47,208 nt of DNA, taken from assembly GCA_031271405.1 (NCBI GenBank), contig JAISVT010000003.1, forward strand, positions 1-47,208, given 5' to 3'. The notes under the pieces are model-generated. The model made no database searches and had not been told where the DNA came from. It worked only from the letters and a program-made list of their open reading frames with translations. The position numbers and the translations under genes were made by a program. The stretch comes from Candidatus Endomicrobium macrotermitis (GTDB lineage: Bacteria > Elusimicrobiota > Endomicrobiia > Endomicrobiales > Endomicrobiaceae). Shown here in pieces: positions 1-9,263 of the stretch; position 1 is the first letter of the stretch; every line of letters begins with the position of its first letter.

Positions 1-1133
1 ATACTTTTCTGGTCACTTTTTGGGACACTTTTCTCGTGAACTCCTTTTTCAATACTTTTATCAAACTTCAATGACAGCCTCAATCCGGCTTTGCTAAGCT
101 GAAATGCTTTACGGCCGTACAAACCGACTATATAAGGAATTCCCGACCCCAAATGTTCTACCAATTCCAAATCTTGAAATATGCGCATAATTTCAGGGTT
201 GCGCGGCGCTGAACGCCCTGTAAAAAAGTCTTCCTCAGGCATAAACTCTAAGATATTGCCGTATGTTGTTATTTCAAATCTGTCTTCAAAAACTTCAAAA
301 ATCGGAGTATCTCCGCGTGAATAATCGTTATGGACAAAAGCATTTATTACGGCTTCACGCAAAGCGTCGTTATCTATATATTTTTTATCTAACCGAGGCT
401 TTAATCCCTGCTTTTTTGATTGCGTAACATTGGCAACATCCATTCTATCCTGAATTTTATTTAATGCCGTAAGCAAGCATCTGTCTCCGTATTCTTCTTT
501 TTCAAAAGATTTTGAAGTTCTATCCTTTCCGCTCCATTGAGCAAGCCTTATTGAAACCCTGTTCTTATCGGCAAACATATTAGCCAATTGATTGTATTTG
601 CCTTCAGGCGTAAGGAAATCCAAATTTTTTGCGAAATGCTCGTTAAGTTCTTTGCCTTTTTCGGCATAGTAAATTTTAAGCTGGGCAAAGGTTAAATCTT
701 GAACACCGGATTGCAAATTTTTTAACGATATCGGATGGCGTTTTGCCATTAATCCTTCAATCATCTCTTCCGTCATCGGTTGTGATGACGAACCTATGCG
801 AATAAAACAGCCTGACTCTGAACGCCCTTTTTGTTTTATGTAATAAGGCGTTAATGTGCCGCTTGACAATTTTACTATCACTGTCATTTTGCCGCCAATT
901 TCTTGCGTAAAAACGTCAAAAAGCCCCAAAATACTCGGGCGAATATTATCTTTAAGCCTGTCCTTGATTTTTAGTTGAATTTCGTCGGAATTTTTAACGC
1001 CTATTACTGTGCCGTCATCCTTAACGCCGATACGAATTTCGCCGCCTTTAGAATTGAGAAATGCAACGGCTTCTTTTTCAATGTCATCGGTAAGTTTTTC
1101 TTTGTATTCTGTACGGTTTGTTTCAAGATTCAT
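1..1133 (-). CDS. AlbA_2/Schlafen-type putative DNA-binding, ATP-binding protein (3' part cut by window edge)
   Basis: Minus-strand ORF from ATG at 1131-1133 open to the edge and missing from the ORF track; translation MNLETNRTEYKEKLTDDIEKEAVAFLNSKGGEIRIGVKDDGTVIGV... with later ALREAVINAFVHNDYSRG...ITTYGN is typical of this family. Confidence 0.8.
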   Translation of the reverse strand, partial: MNLETNRTEYKEKLTDDIEKEAVAFLNSKGGEIRIGVKDDGTVIGVKNSDEIQLKIKDRLKDNIRPSILGLFDVFTQEIGGKMTVIVKLSSGTLTPYYIKQKGRSESGCFIRIGSSSQPMTEEMIEGLMAKRHPISLKNLQSGVQDLTFAQLKIYYAEKGKELNEHFAKNLDFLTPEGKYNQLANMFADKNRVSIRLAQWSGKDRTSKSFEKEEYGDRCLLTALNKIQDRMDVANVTQSKKQGLKPRLDKKYIDNDALREAVINAFVHNDYSRGDTPIFEVFEDRFEITTYGNILEFMPEEDFFTGRSAPRNPEIMRIFQDLELVEHLGSGIPYIVGLYGRKAFQLSKAGLRLSLKFDKSIEKGVHEKSVPKSDQKS

Positions 1134-1226
1134 TTATTTTATGCCTCAGAAGCGCAATCTCTGCAATGTCACCATTTTACTAAAAGCATATTACGTTGGC
1201 AAACACCGCGCCGGTTTCGGCTGTTT

Positions 1227-1871
1227 TTATTTTTTCTCTTTGGCCGCGGCCAAAGAAAGAGAGCATAACAAATCTTCCTGATAGTCTTTTGTGATCAGTA
1301 CGGACATAATAAACATAACGAAGAAAAACAGAAAGGCGGTAATCAGAATTGTCCATGGGTGGTTATCAAGGATTTTGAAATTTCCGGCGCCGCAATTTAA
1401 GGCCAGCGCCGCAAATATCAGCAGCGAATTAAGCGCCCAAGACTGAATAATTATAAGCCTGTTTTTATTGTAATCTGTCCTTTCGGCCAAATTGGGCAGG
1501 TTTTCCCTGACGAATTTTTCAATTTTTATGCAGTTGACTTTGCCGCCGGATTTATAAGCCTTGCTTTCATCTTCGTTTAAGACCCTATCTTTGTATATTT
1601 TTTCGGCTGCCGGCATTTTACCCGGAAATTTTACCGGAAGAGCTTTTCCCGAAACCCAAAACATAAATCTGTCTATAATGATCCCCAAAATGTAAGAAAT
1701 GAGCAGAAATATAAGTATTGCCATAGAAACGCTTCCGTCTTCTGCGTAATGCCTGATATAATCGAAAATCTCTTTTCCGGAAAAAGCGGTAATAAAAAGA
1801 ATAATCCAGATTACCGCGCCAAAACCCGCGATAAGAAGTTCCGTAATGACAAAAAGCCCCAAATTGCCCAT
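1227..1871 (-). CDS. hypothetical membrane protein
   Basis: 214 aa ORF with several hydrophobic segments. Confidence 0.6.
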   Translation of the reverse strand: MGNLGLFVITELLIAGFGAVIWIILFITAFSGKEIFDYIRHYAEDGSVSMAILIFLLISYILGIIIDRFMFWVSGKALPVKFPGKMPAAEKIYKDRVLNEDESKAYKSGGKVNCIKIEKFVRENLPNLAERTDYNKNRLIIIQSWALNSLLIFAALALNCGAGNFKILDNHPWTILITAFLFFFVMFIMSVLITKDYQEDLLCSLSLAAAKEKK

Positions 1872-2146
1872 TTGTCCGCCCCTTTGACTGTTTCAGAATT
1901 ATTTTAAACGCCACAGTAAAAATGCTATAAAAAACCAAGTAAATAATCAATATGCGGGAAAGCCGTAATAAAAAACGGACAGCCGTCGGATATTAAACTT
2001 TATTGCACTTGCAAGCGAAAACGTAAATTTGTTAGAATCTTTTTTGTTTGTAGCTGTAAACAAGGGGGTGAAATCAGAGGATTTTTCAGTTTAGTCTTTT
2101 GGTGTAGCACCGGAGTTAAATAAAATAGGGGCAAGAGGTAGAATCG

Positions 2147-3400
2147 ATGAAAAAAATTTTAGCATTGGCTGCAGTTTTAGCGTTTACGGCATCTTCGGCG
2201 TTCGCGAGCGAATCGCATTTAAAGAAATTTAAGTTTTTCGGCGAAGGATCTTTTTACGGGTACACATACGAAAACACATTCGCTTACCCGAAATACAATT
2301 TCAGCGGGACCGGAATGTATGCAGTGACCGGTTTCCATTACGGTATCAATGAAAATGTATCAGCTACGTTTTCGCTTGGGTATACCGATGTGTGGGGAGA
2401 CGGGCTTGAGGGCATGACGGCATCGGATTTTTTTGATGTTTTGAGAATTGTTGAAGCGAACGTGACTTTTAAAAATTTGTTTGACGTCGAAGGCTTGAAA
2501 CTTAAAGTCGGCCGTCAGTATTACGGCGATGAAGACAGCTCCGTAATGTATTTCGGCATCAGAAGAAACCAGCCTCTTCGTATGCTTGCCGGAGCCGGAG
2601 CCTATGGCGCAGGCACAGTCGGCTCGATTTCTTCGGTGGACGGAGCCTCGGCATACTATAAAAAAGGCAATATAAAAGCAAACATTATGTACGGGATTGT
2701 TGCAAACGGCGGCCCTAACGGTAACGATACGGTGATGGGCGGAGATTTTAAATATTTGAATATTGCCGATATGTTCGACGCGCAGGCATATTTATACAGC
2801 TGGGATAATCTTTTTTACGGACAGCGCAAGTACACTATCTTCGGATTAAAACCCACGTTCAAAAAAGCCGGATTGAAAGCGTCGTTGGAATTTGCAAAGA
2901 ATTTCGGCGGAGCCGAAGTTTTCAGCAATACTGCCGACAATACGAATTTGGTCAAAGCGGATGTCGCGTACAAAATCGAAAAAATCGGCTTAACGCCCAG
3001 AGTAATGTACGGAGTTTTCGGCGGAGAGTTTAAAGGCTTCTATGCGTTCGGAAACACCAATTTAGGCCTGATAGGCGGACAGACGATAATCAGCCACCCG
3101 ACTGCCGCAGCTTATTTTGATAACCGGATTGTCAATGTCGGCGCGGACTATATTAAGAATAAATTCACTTTCAGTTTTGACATTTTTGATTTCGGTTCAA
3201 GAGACGGCAAAGACAATAAAGATGCCGTAAAATACGGAACCGAATTTGACCTGGTTGTCAAATACGCTTATGACGCAAATACGGATTTTTATGCGGGAAT
3301 AGGCCATATGTTCGGCGGAAAAGCCGCCGAAGCTATTAACGACAACGCGGCTTTTGATTCTTCAACGTTTCAGGCCGGCGTAACTTACAAGTTCAAATAA
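2147..3400 (+). CDS. outer-membrane beta-barrel (porin-like) protein
   Basis: Signal peptide MKKILALAAVLAFTASSAFA, alternating aromatic/glycine barrel pattern, C-terminal YKFK, followed by a strong terminator. Confidence 0.75.
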   Translation: MKKILALAAVLAFTASSAFASESHLKKFKFFGEGSFYGYTYENTFAYPKYNFSGTGMYAVTGFHYGINENVSATFSLGYTDVWGDGLEGMTASDFFDVLRIVEANVTFKNLFDVEGLKLKVGRQYYGDEDSSVMYFGIRRNQPLRMLAGAGAYGAGTVGSISSVDGASAYYKKGNIKANIMYGIVANGGPNGNDTVMGGDFKYLNIADMFDAQAYLYSWDNLFYGQRKYTIFGLKPTFKKAGLKASLEFAKNFGGAEVFSNTADNTNLVKADVAYKIEKIGLTPRVMYGVFGGEFKGFYAFGNTNLGLIGGQTIISHPTAAAYFDNRIVNVGADYIKNKFTFSFDIFDFGSRDGKDNKDAVKYGTEFDLVVKYAYDANTDFYAGIGHMFGGKAAEAINDNAAFDSSTFQAGVTYKFK

Positions 3401-3414
3401 TTTGTAAATATATT

Positions 3415-3457
3415 AAAGCCGGAGAGGGTTTTTCTGCCTCTCCGGCTTTTTTGTTTT
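3415..3457 (+). terminator. rho-independent terminator of the porin-like gene
   Basis: AAAGCCGGAGAGG-gtttttctg-CCTCTCCGGCTTTTTTG stem-loop plus T-tract. Confidence 0.9.
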
Positions 3458-3529
3458 GCCGGGTGGCAAAGCCTCTATTATATTGGTATAATGCGTTTGT
3501 TGTAAATCCAATTATTGAAGAGATAAAAA

Positions 3530-4009
3530 ATGAAAAGACAAAGTTTCTTAACAGTTTTAGCCGTGTTTTTGGCGTTTTTCGGATGCGCCGTTAAAAAAAA
3601 CGTTCCTGTTGATTTTCACGGTATGAGGGAATTGCTCAAAAGCCATACGCTGGTTGTGGCGTATAAAGACGGCACCGTCAAAACTTACGATGACAAAGGC
3701 ATAAAGCCTCTTTTTAGGCATCTTGAAAAAGGTAATTTTAAAAATACTTATGTGTTCGATAAAGTTACCGGAAAGGCTTCTTTGCTGGTATTGGTTTACG
3801 GGGGCGCGGCTGAACTTTATACGGGCGTTCTTTCAAAAGAAGCAATACCCGTCTTGGAAAAATACAATGTCAGATATTCCGCGGATAAAATCGTAGATTA
3901 TATACTTAACGAAGCCGAAGACGGCAAATGCCCTATGGAAAAGGCGGTCGCGGATATCGACGACCCGCAGGAAGCGTACAAAGTATTGAAAGAGAATTTC
4001 GGAAAGTGA
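3530..4009 (+). CDS. putative lipoprotein, unknown function
   Basis: N-terminal signal with lipobox-like AFFGC. Confidence 0.6.
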   Translation: MKRQSFLTVLAVFLAFFGCAVKKNVPVDFHGMRELLKSHTLVVAYKDGTVKTYDDKGIKPLFRHLEKGNFKNTYVFDKVTGKASLLVLVYGGAAELYTGVLSKEAIPVLEKYNVRYSADKIVDYILNEAEDGKCPMEKAVADIDDPQEAYKVLKENFGK

Positions 4010-4190
4010 AGCGGCCGTAAAACAGTTCGGTCCGTTTAATTCCCTCGCCGCTTGCGGGAAATGACAAACGGCAAACAACGGCATGCGGTTGTCACGCCGT
4101 TGAAAAACGGTGTCAGCGTTAGCCGTTAAAAGATTTAAGAAATACATTGCGGGTCAAGCCCTCAATGACAGGCATAAAGGCAAAAATATA

Positions 4191-4226
4191 AAAGCTGAGC
4201 CGGTTTAACGGTTCGGCTTTTTTTAT
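4191..4226. terminator. bidirectional terminator between convergent genes
   Basis: AGCCGgtttaacggttCGGCT stem with T-tract on + and A/T-rich tract on - strand, at the tatC stop codon. Confidence 0.65.
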
Positions 4227-4939
4227 TTTCCGGGTTTTTTTGCCGAGCGGGCAAACAGAAGTCCGAGTTCGAAAAGCATATAGGTGGGCAAAGCAAGCAT
4301 TATCTGGCTTAAAACGTCCGGAGGCGTAAGGATAGCCGCTATAATCAAAATGCCTATTATGACGTAAGAGCGTTTCGAGCGCACGCTTTCGTAGGAAATA
4401 AGTCCTGCTTTGATGAGCGCGAAAGTTATTAAAGGAAACTGAAACATCAAACCGAAAACAAAGGACATATTTAAGGAAAGCGTAATGATATTGGACACGC
4501 CGAAAACCGGATTCATGCCCGGCGAAGAAAAACTCATGCCGAATTTGATTATAAGCGGAAGTATTATGAAAAAACAAAAAACTATTCCGAAACAAAACAG
4601 AAAAGACGAAGAAAATACTATGGATTTAATAAACTTTTTTTCTTTGCCGTAGAGCGCGGGTACTATAAAATCCCATGCGTTTTTGGCTATATAAGGGAAA
4701 GAAACGGTCAAAGCCGTAAAAAGCGCTATCTTCATCTGCAGTATGAAAACTTCCATAGGCGAGAAATAATTGAGGGATATTCCGCTTTCGCCGGTTAAAA
4801 CTTTTATAAAAAAATCCAAAATTTCCGGCGACGCCCAAAACGCGAAAGGAAGAAGCGCCGATATACAGATAAAACACCGTATAAGCACTTTTCTCAATGC
4901 GTCCAGATGCTGCGCGAAACTTTCGTCTTTATCGGTCAT
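4223..4939 (-). CDS. tatC: Sec-independent protein translocase TatC
   Basis: FAQHLDALRKVLIRC N-terminus and multi-TM TatC pattern; next to tatA. Confidence 0.9.
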   Translation of the reverse strand: MTDKDESFAQHLDALRKVLIRCFICISALLPFAFWASPEILDFFIKVLTGESGISLNYFSPMEVFILQMKIALFTALTVSFPYIAKNAWDFIVPALYGKEKKFIKSIVFSSSFLFCFGIVFCFFIILPLIIKFGMSFSSPGMNPVFGVSNIITLSLNMSFVFGLMFQFPLITFALIKAGLISYESVRSKRSYVIIGILIIAAILTPPDVLSQIMLALPTYMLFELGLLFARSAKKPGK

Positions 4940-5157
4940 ATTTTGTCTGAATTTTCTTTTTTTACGGTTACGGCGTTTTCGATTTTTTTAGCTTCGCTTT
5001 CCGCAGCCGATATTTCGTTTTCTATGCTTTCTCTGGCTTTTTTAAATTCGTAAGAAGCTCTTCCCAAAGCCCTTGCAAGTTCGGGTATCTTTTTACCGCC
5101 GAACAAAATTACCACGGCAAGCACTATTACGACAATTTCCCATATACCTAGAGACAT
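4936..5157 (-). CDS. tatA: TatA/E family translocase subunit
   Basis: MSLGIWEIVVIVLAVVILFGGKKIPELARALGRASYEFKKA. Confidence 0.92.
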   Translation of the reverse strand: MSLGIWEIVVIVLAVVILFGGKKIPELARALGRASYEFKKARESIENEISAAESEAKKIENAVTVKKENSDKI

Positions 5158-5189
5158 AGAAACTCCTTTTTAACTCTTCACTCTGTCTT

Positions 5190-6458
5190 TTATAAAGTTT
5201 TCTGGTTTTTAACGCCGTAAATCTGAATATTCGTTTCAGGGCTTTTGGATTTGCACGTTGCGCAGCCTATGCATTTCGACGCGCTGAAAAAAGGCTTGTC
5301 TTCGCCGTTTTTCGTAAGCGCCTGCGTGGGGCAGGCATCTACCGCTTCATCGCATTTTACCGCAGGCGGCGCGATCATGGCTATCCTTGTCCTTTGCTTT
5401 TGAGCGAGCGAAAGTTTTTTGAGCGCTCCCGCGGGGCATGCGGCGGCGCAGTCGCCGCAGGTAAAGTCGCAAAACCCTTTTGAGTAGTCTATGCTTACCG
5501 CGCCGTATTTTCCGTCGGATTTTTTAATGATCTTCGTGGGGCATATTTTGACGCAAAGGTTGCAGTTTAAGCATTTATTGGCAAAGCGTTCCTCGTTTAA
5601 AGCTCCGGGAGGAAGAATTACGTCCGAAAAATTCCGGGATATGGTCTTTTTTATAACCGCTCCCGCTTTTGCCGAAACCGCGAAAACAGCGGCTGCGGAA
5701 GCCGCAAAAATCAACCGGCGCCTTTTAGGGCTGAATTTTATTTCTTCTTTCGGAGCCGCGCCGTATTTTACGGCATTTTTCGGGCATACGTTAAGGCATT
5801 TTAAGCATTTTACGCAGGTTTCGTTGCAGACGGATTTTTCTTTCGGATTTATGCAGCCCGAAGGGCAGACATTTGCGCAGACCTCGCAAGACGTGCACGC
5901 GTCTTTTTGCAGGTATATTTTATTTACTGAAATTTTAGACACTAAACCGAGAACCGTGCCGACAGGGCAGATATTTGTGCAGAAAAACCTGTCTTTAAAA
6001 ATCACCATACATACTATTATAAGTACGGCGGCTATTCCGATTGCCGATAAACTGAAAGCCGAGCCGAAATAAGTGTAAGGTTCCGCCAAGCGCAGAAGGT
6101 ATGCGGTTCCGCCGGCAAGAGTTCCGAATATTACGGCGGCGATTATATATTTGAAGTAAAAGTTTTTTTGCATTCCGGAATTTTTCTTTTTAAAAACGCT
6201 TATTAATTCCTGCAAAATCCCGAAAGGGCACAATACGGAGCAGTACAGCCTTCCGAAAATAAAAGTCGCAGCTAAAATAACCGCGGTCAAAATCAAAGCG
6301 GTTATCGAAAAATCGATAAATATTCTTTGAAGCAAAGCGCCGAACTGCAAATCCAAAATTTTTACGCCGTAAAATATGCCTCCGAAAGCGGCGATTGTCA
6401 GAATTGCCGCGCATACCGCGGCGATAACGCGTATTTTATAATAAATATTTTTTTTCAT
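5190..6458 (-). CDS. membrane polyferredoxin, 4Fe-4S binding (NapH-like part plus ferredoxin repeats)
   Basis: YCSVLCPFGILQE, CTNICPVGTVLG, and several CxxCxxCxxxCP clusters with N-terminal TM segments. Confidence 0.85.
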   Translation of the reverse strand: MKKNIYYKIRVIAAVCAAILTIAAFGGIFYGVKILDLQFGALLQRIFIDFSITALILTAVILAATFIFGRLYCSVLCPFGILQELISVFKKKNSGMQKNFYFKYIIAAVIFGTLAGGTAYLLRLAEPYTYFGSAFSLSAIGIAAVLIIVCMVIFKDRFFCTNICPVGTVLGLVSKISVNKIYLQKDACTSCEVCANVCPSGCINPKEKSVCNETCVKCLKCLNVCPKNAVKYGAAPKEEIKFSPKRRRLIFAASAAAVFAVSAKAGAVIKKTISRNFSDVILPPGALNEERFANKCLNCNLCVKICPTKIIKKSDGKYGAVSIDYSKGFCDFTCGDCAAACPAGALKKLSLAQKQRTRIAMIAPPAVKCDEAVDACPTQALTKNGEDKPFFSASKCIGCATCKSKSPETNIQIYGVKNQKTL

Positions 6459-6461
6459 AAT

Positions 6462-7700
6462 TTACGCCCCCTTCTTTAAATTCTTTACGGTATTATCGAT
6501 CATTTCCAAAAGCGGGGGAATATCCAAAAGCTGCGGGCAGTTTTCGCTGCAAAGACCGCATTTTATGCATTTACCGGCTTTTTCCCTGTCTTTAAGCGCG
6601 TCATATTTTTGCAGGAATACGTCCGTTTTACCCGCGGCTTTATACTCGTTATACATATCGAAAATGGCGGGTATCGCCACGCCTCTGGGGCAGTCTTGGC
6701 AGTAATTGCAGGTGGTGCAGTTTATTTCGCCCTGTTTTTGAAGAATGGAAGATATTTTATCCGCGACATCTTCCTCTTTTTTGGTTATAGGCTTGTAATT
6801 TATAAATGTTTCGACATTTTCTTCCATTTGCTGCAAACTGCTCATTCCGCTTAAAACCGTAAAGTTGTTTTCTCTTCCGGCAACCCAGCGCAGGGCAAAA
6901 GAAGCCTGCGTGTCGTTCGGGGCTTCGTCTTCAAGAACGGCTTTTGCCGAACCCGTAAGTTTCGTGAGCGCCCCGCCCCTCAAAGGCGACATGGGAAGCA
7001 CCGGTATGCCTGCCTGCGTCAAAACTTCGTAGCTTTGTTTGACGTTCATTGCAGTCCAGTCAAGGTAATTAAGCTGTATCTGGCAAAATTCCCACGGGTA
7101 CTCTTTCGCGACTTCTTCAAGAAGTTCGTACGAGCCGTGATAAGAAAACCCGAGATGCCTTATTTTGCCTTCTTCTTTTAGTTTTGCGAGTTCTTCATAT
7201 ACGCCGAAACTGCGGAAATTGTCTATTGTTAAAACCGAAATGTTATGGGCAAGGTAAAAGTCGAAATAATCCGTTTGGCATTTTTTAAGCTGTTCTTCAA
7301 AAATTCTTCTGACGTCTTCTTTTGAAGTAAGCGCGCGAAGCGGATTTTTTGTCGCAAGAAAAAAGCTGTCCCTTTTATAATTGCTCAATACTTTTCCCAC
7401 GGCATTTTCGGATTCTCCTGCGTGGTATCCGTAAGCGGTGTCAAAATAATTGACTCCGTGTTTCATCGCGTATTCCGTCATTTTTTCAAACTGCGGCATA
7501 TCTATCGTTCCGTCTTCAAGTTTCGGGAGCCTCATACAGCCGAAAGAAAGCAGAGGTATGTCCAGATTCTTGAATTTTCTTGTTACCACAAGCCCGGTTT
7601 TTTTTCTTTTCGCGTTTGCGCCGCCCGCGCCGCAGCCGTTGAGCAGAGCCGTGCCTCCTATCGCCAGCAGAGAATTGACTATAAATTCCCGTCTTTTCAT
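6462..7700 (-). CDS. aldo/keto reductase with Tat/lipoprotein-type signal and C-terminal 4Fe-4S clusters
   Basis: True start probably MKRREFIVNSLLAIGGTALLNGC (GGAGG upstream); AKR core SFGCMRLP...NYFDTAYGYH; C-terminal CTTCNYCQDCP and CIKCGLCSENCP. Confidence 0.88.
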   Translation of the reverse strand: MKRREFIVNSLLAIGGTALLNGCGAGGANAKRKKTGLVVTRKFKNLDIPLLSFGCMRLPKLEDGTIDMPQFEKMTEYAMKHGVNYFDTAYGYHAGESENAVGKVLSNYKRDSFFLATKNPLRALTSKEDVRRIFEEQLKKCQTDYFDFYLAHNISVLTIDNFRSFGVYEELAKLKEEGKIRHLGFSYHGSYELLEEVAKEYPWEFCQIQLNYLDWTAMNVKQSYEVLTQAGIPVLPMSPLRGGALTKLTGSAKAVLEDEAPNDTQASFALRWVAGRENNFTVLSGMSSLQQMEENVETFINYKPITKKEEDVADKISSILQKQGEINCTTCNYCQDCPRGVAIPAIFDMYNEYKAAGKTDVFLQKYDALKDREKAGKCIKCGLCSENCPQLLDIPPLLEMIDNTVKNLKKGA

Positions 7701-7791
7701 TACATGCCTCCGTTGTATGTCAGAATTACCATGTTTTGTATTGTATAAAAATACTTTGCCGTTTGGCAAAACAAATATTCGTCAGGAAAAA

Positions 7792-7820
7792 TTGATAATT
7801 TATTTTGAAAATAGTAAAAT
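7792..7820 (+). promoter_or_regulatory. sigma70-like promoter for the CpXC gene
   Basis: TTGATA-N17-TAAAAT just upstream of 7827. Confidence 0.6.
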
Positions 7821-7826
7821 TTTCAC

Positions 7827-8477
7827 ATGTCAATTTCGAATCTTGAAGAAATAACCTGTCCCTGCGGCAATGTTTTCGAGGCGGATTTGATTTCCGCGGT
7901 AAGCGTTGCCGATAATCCCGAACTTAAAGAAGCTTTGATAGCCGGAGAGATAAATCTCGTATCCTGCCCTCAATGCGGAGAAATGTTTTACGCCGAATGT
8001 TTCATACTTTACCATGACAGCGAAAACGAGCTTATAGCTTTCGTATATCCTTTGACTTTCCAGAACCAGGCCGCGCGCTGCAGGGAAAAAATGTTAAGAG
8101 AGTTCCGCTCCGCGCTTGACGGTTTCGGGGAAAAACAAAAAATCGCTTACGACCCCATTCTTATTTTCGGAATAGAAGATTTGGTTTTGATTTTAAAAGC
8201 CGAACAGGAAACGGAAGACGAAGAGTCCGTTTTAAAGCATATCGCTTCAAAAATCGGGATCGGCGTTTTGAAAGTTCAGCCGAGCATAGCCAGAAAGTTT
8301 TCCATACCCAAAGTTTTGCCGGTTTTAAAGGGAAGCAAAACAATTGACGCAAACGGCGTAATATCCGCTTTAAAAACTTTGCTTAAACACAACCCCAATC
8401 TGCTCAATTACGCAAAACTTCTTGACCGCCTTTCCAAAAACAAATCGATGCTTGACGATGTAAAAAAAGCCGAATAA
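7827..8477 (+). CDS. CpXC domain protein
   Basis: ITCPCGNVFEADLISAVSVADNPELKEALIAGEINLVSCPQCGEMFYAECFILYHD. Confidence 0.75.
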   Translation: MSISNLEEITCPCGNVFEADLISAVSVADNPELKEALIAGEINLVSCPQCGEMFYAECFILYHDSENELIAFVYPLTFQNQAARCREKMLREFRSALDGFGEKQKIAYDPILIFGIEDLVLILKAEQETEDEESVLKHIASKIGIGVLKVQPSIARKFSIPKVLPVLKGSKTIDANGVISALKTLLKHNPNLLNYAKLLDRLSKNKSMLDDVKKAE

Positions 8478-8550
8478 CGATTGAACACGTTAAAAGCCCT
8501 CTTGCCTAAGTTTGATAAAAAATATTCAAAAATCAATAAAAAACGCTTAA

Positions 8551-8579
8551 TTGACAAAAAAACCGAAAAAATATAAAAT
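8551..8579 (+). promoter_or_regulatory. sigma70-like promoter for the M50 peptidase gene
   Basis: TTGACA-N17-TAAAAT. Confidence 0.65.
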
Positions 8580-8623
8580 TTAGTCTGTATTTTTAGAAAA
8601 AAATTCGTTTTCAAACTATAAAA

Positions 8624-9253
8624 ATGACAATAATTTTATATATAGCGGTTTTACTTTTTTCGACAGTCATTCACGAAGTCGCGCACGGGTACGCGGCGCA
8701 TTTGCGCGGCGACGATACGGCCAAAATGGCCGGCAGAATTACTTTAAACCCCGTTCCTCATATAGATCTATTCGGGACGATTGTCCTTCCTGCCGTAATG
8801 CTTCTGTTTAATTCGCCGGTTCTTTTCGGATGGGCAAAGCCGGTTCCGGTAAATACTTACAGGCTTCAAAATCCTAAAACCGATATTGCTTTGGTTTCTG
8901 CGGCAGGGCCTTTGTCGAACGTTTTGCTTGCGGCGGTATCGGGCCTGGGGATAAGGTTTATAAGAATGTTCCCGGACTTTGGAGCGGGTTTGGGCGCTAC
9001 AATAGAAGCCTGCCTTTACGTAATGGTTTTGGTAAATGCCGTTCTTTTGGTAATAAATCTTTTGCCTATTCCGCCGCTTGACGGCTCGAAAGTAATAACC
9101 TATTTTTTGCCGCCCGAACTTGCCGTAAAATATCTGAATTTAAATCCGTATATGTGTTTTTTTATTTTGATTATTTTGCTCTCAAGCGGAATAATATGGC
9201 GTTTTGTCGGTCCGGTCATAAATCTTCTTATAAAATTATTTGCGGGAGCTTAA
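8624..9253 (+). CDS. site-2 protease / M50 family metallopeptidase
   Basis: HEVAHGYAAHLRGDDTAKMAGRITLNPVPHIDLFGT...NLLPIPPLDGSKV. Confidence 0.92.
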   Translation: MTIILYIAVLLFSTVIHEVAHGYAAHLRGDDTAKMAGRITLNPVPHIDLFGTIVLPAVMLLFNSPVLFGWAKPVPVNTYRLQNPKTDIALVSAAGPLSNVLLAAVSGLGIRFIRMFPDFGAGLGATIEACLYVMVLVNAVLLVINLLPIPPLDGSKVITYFLPPELAVKYLNLNPYMCFFILIILLSSGIIWRFVGPVINLLIKLFAGA

Positions 9254-9263
9254 CGGGGTAAAA

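Noticed and set aside
975-1281. Two overlapping plus-strand ORFs of 97 and 90 aa
   Set aside because: They overlap the AlbA_2-type gene and the next gene on the other strand; no family features.
5491-6072. 193-aa plus-strand ORF
   Set aside because: Antisense to the polyferredoxin; mirrors its cysteine codons.
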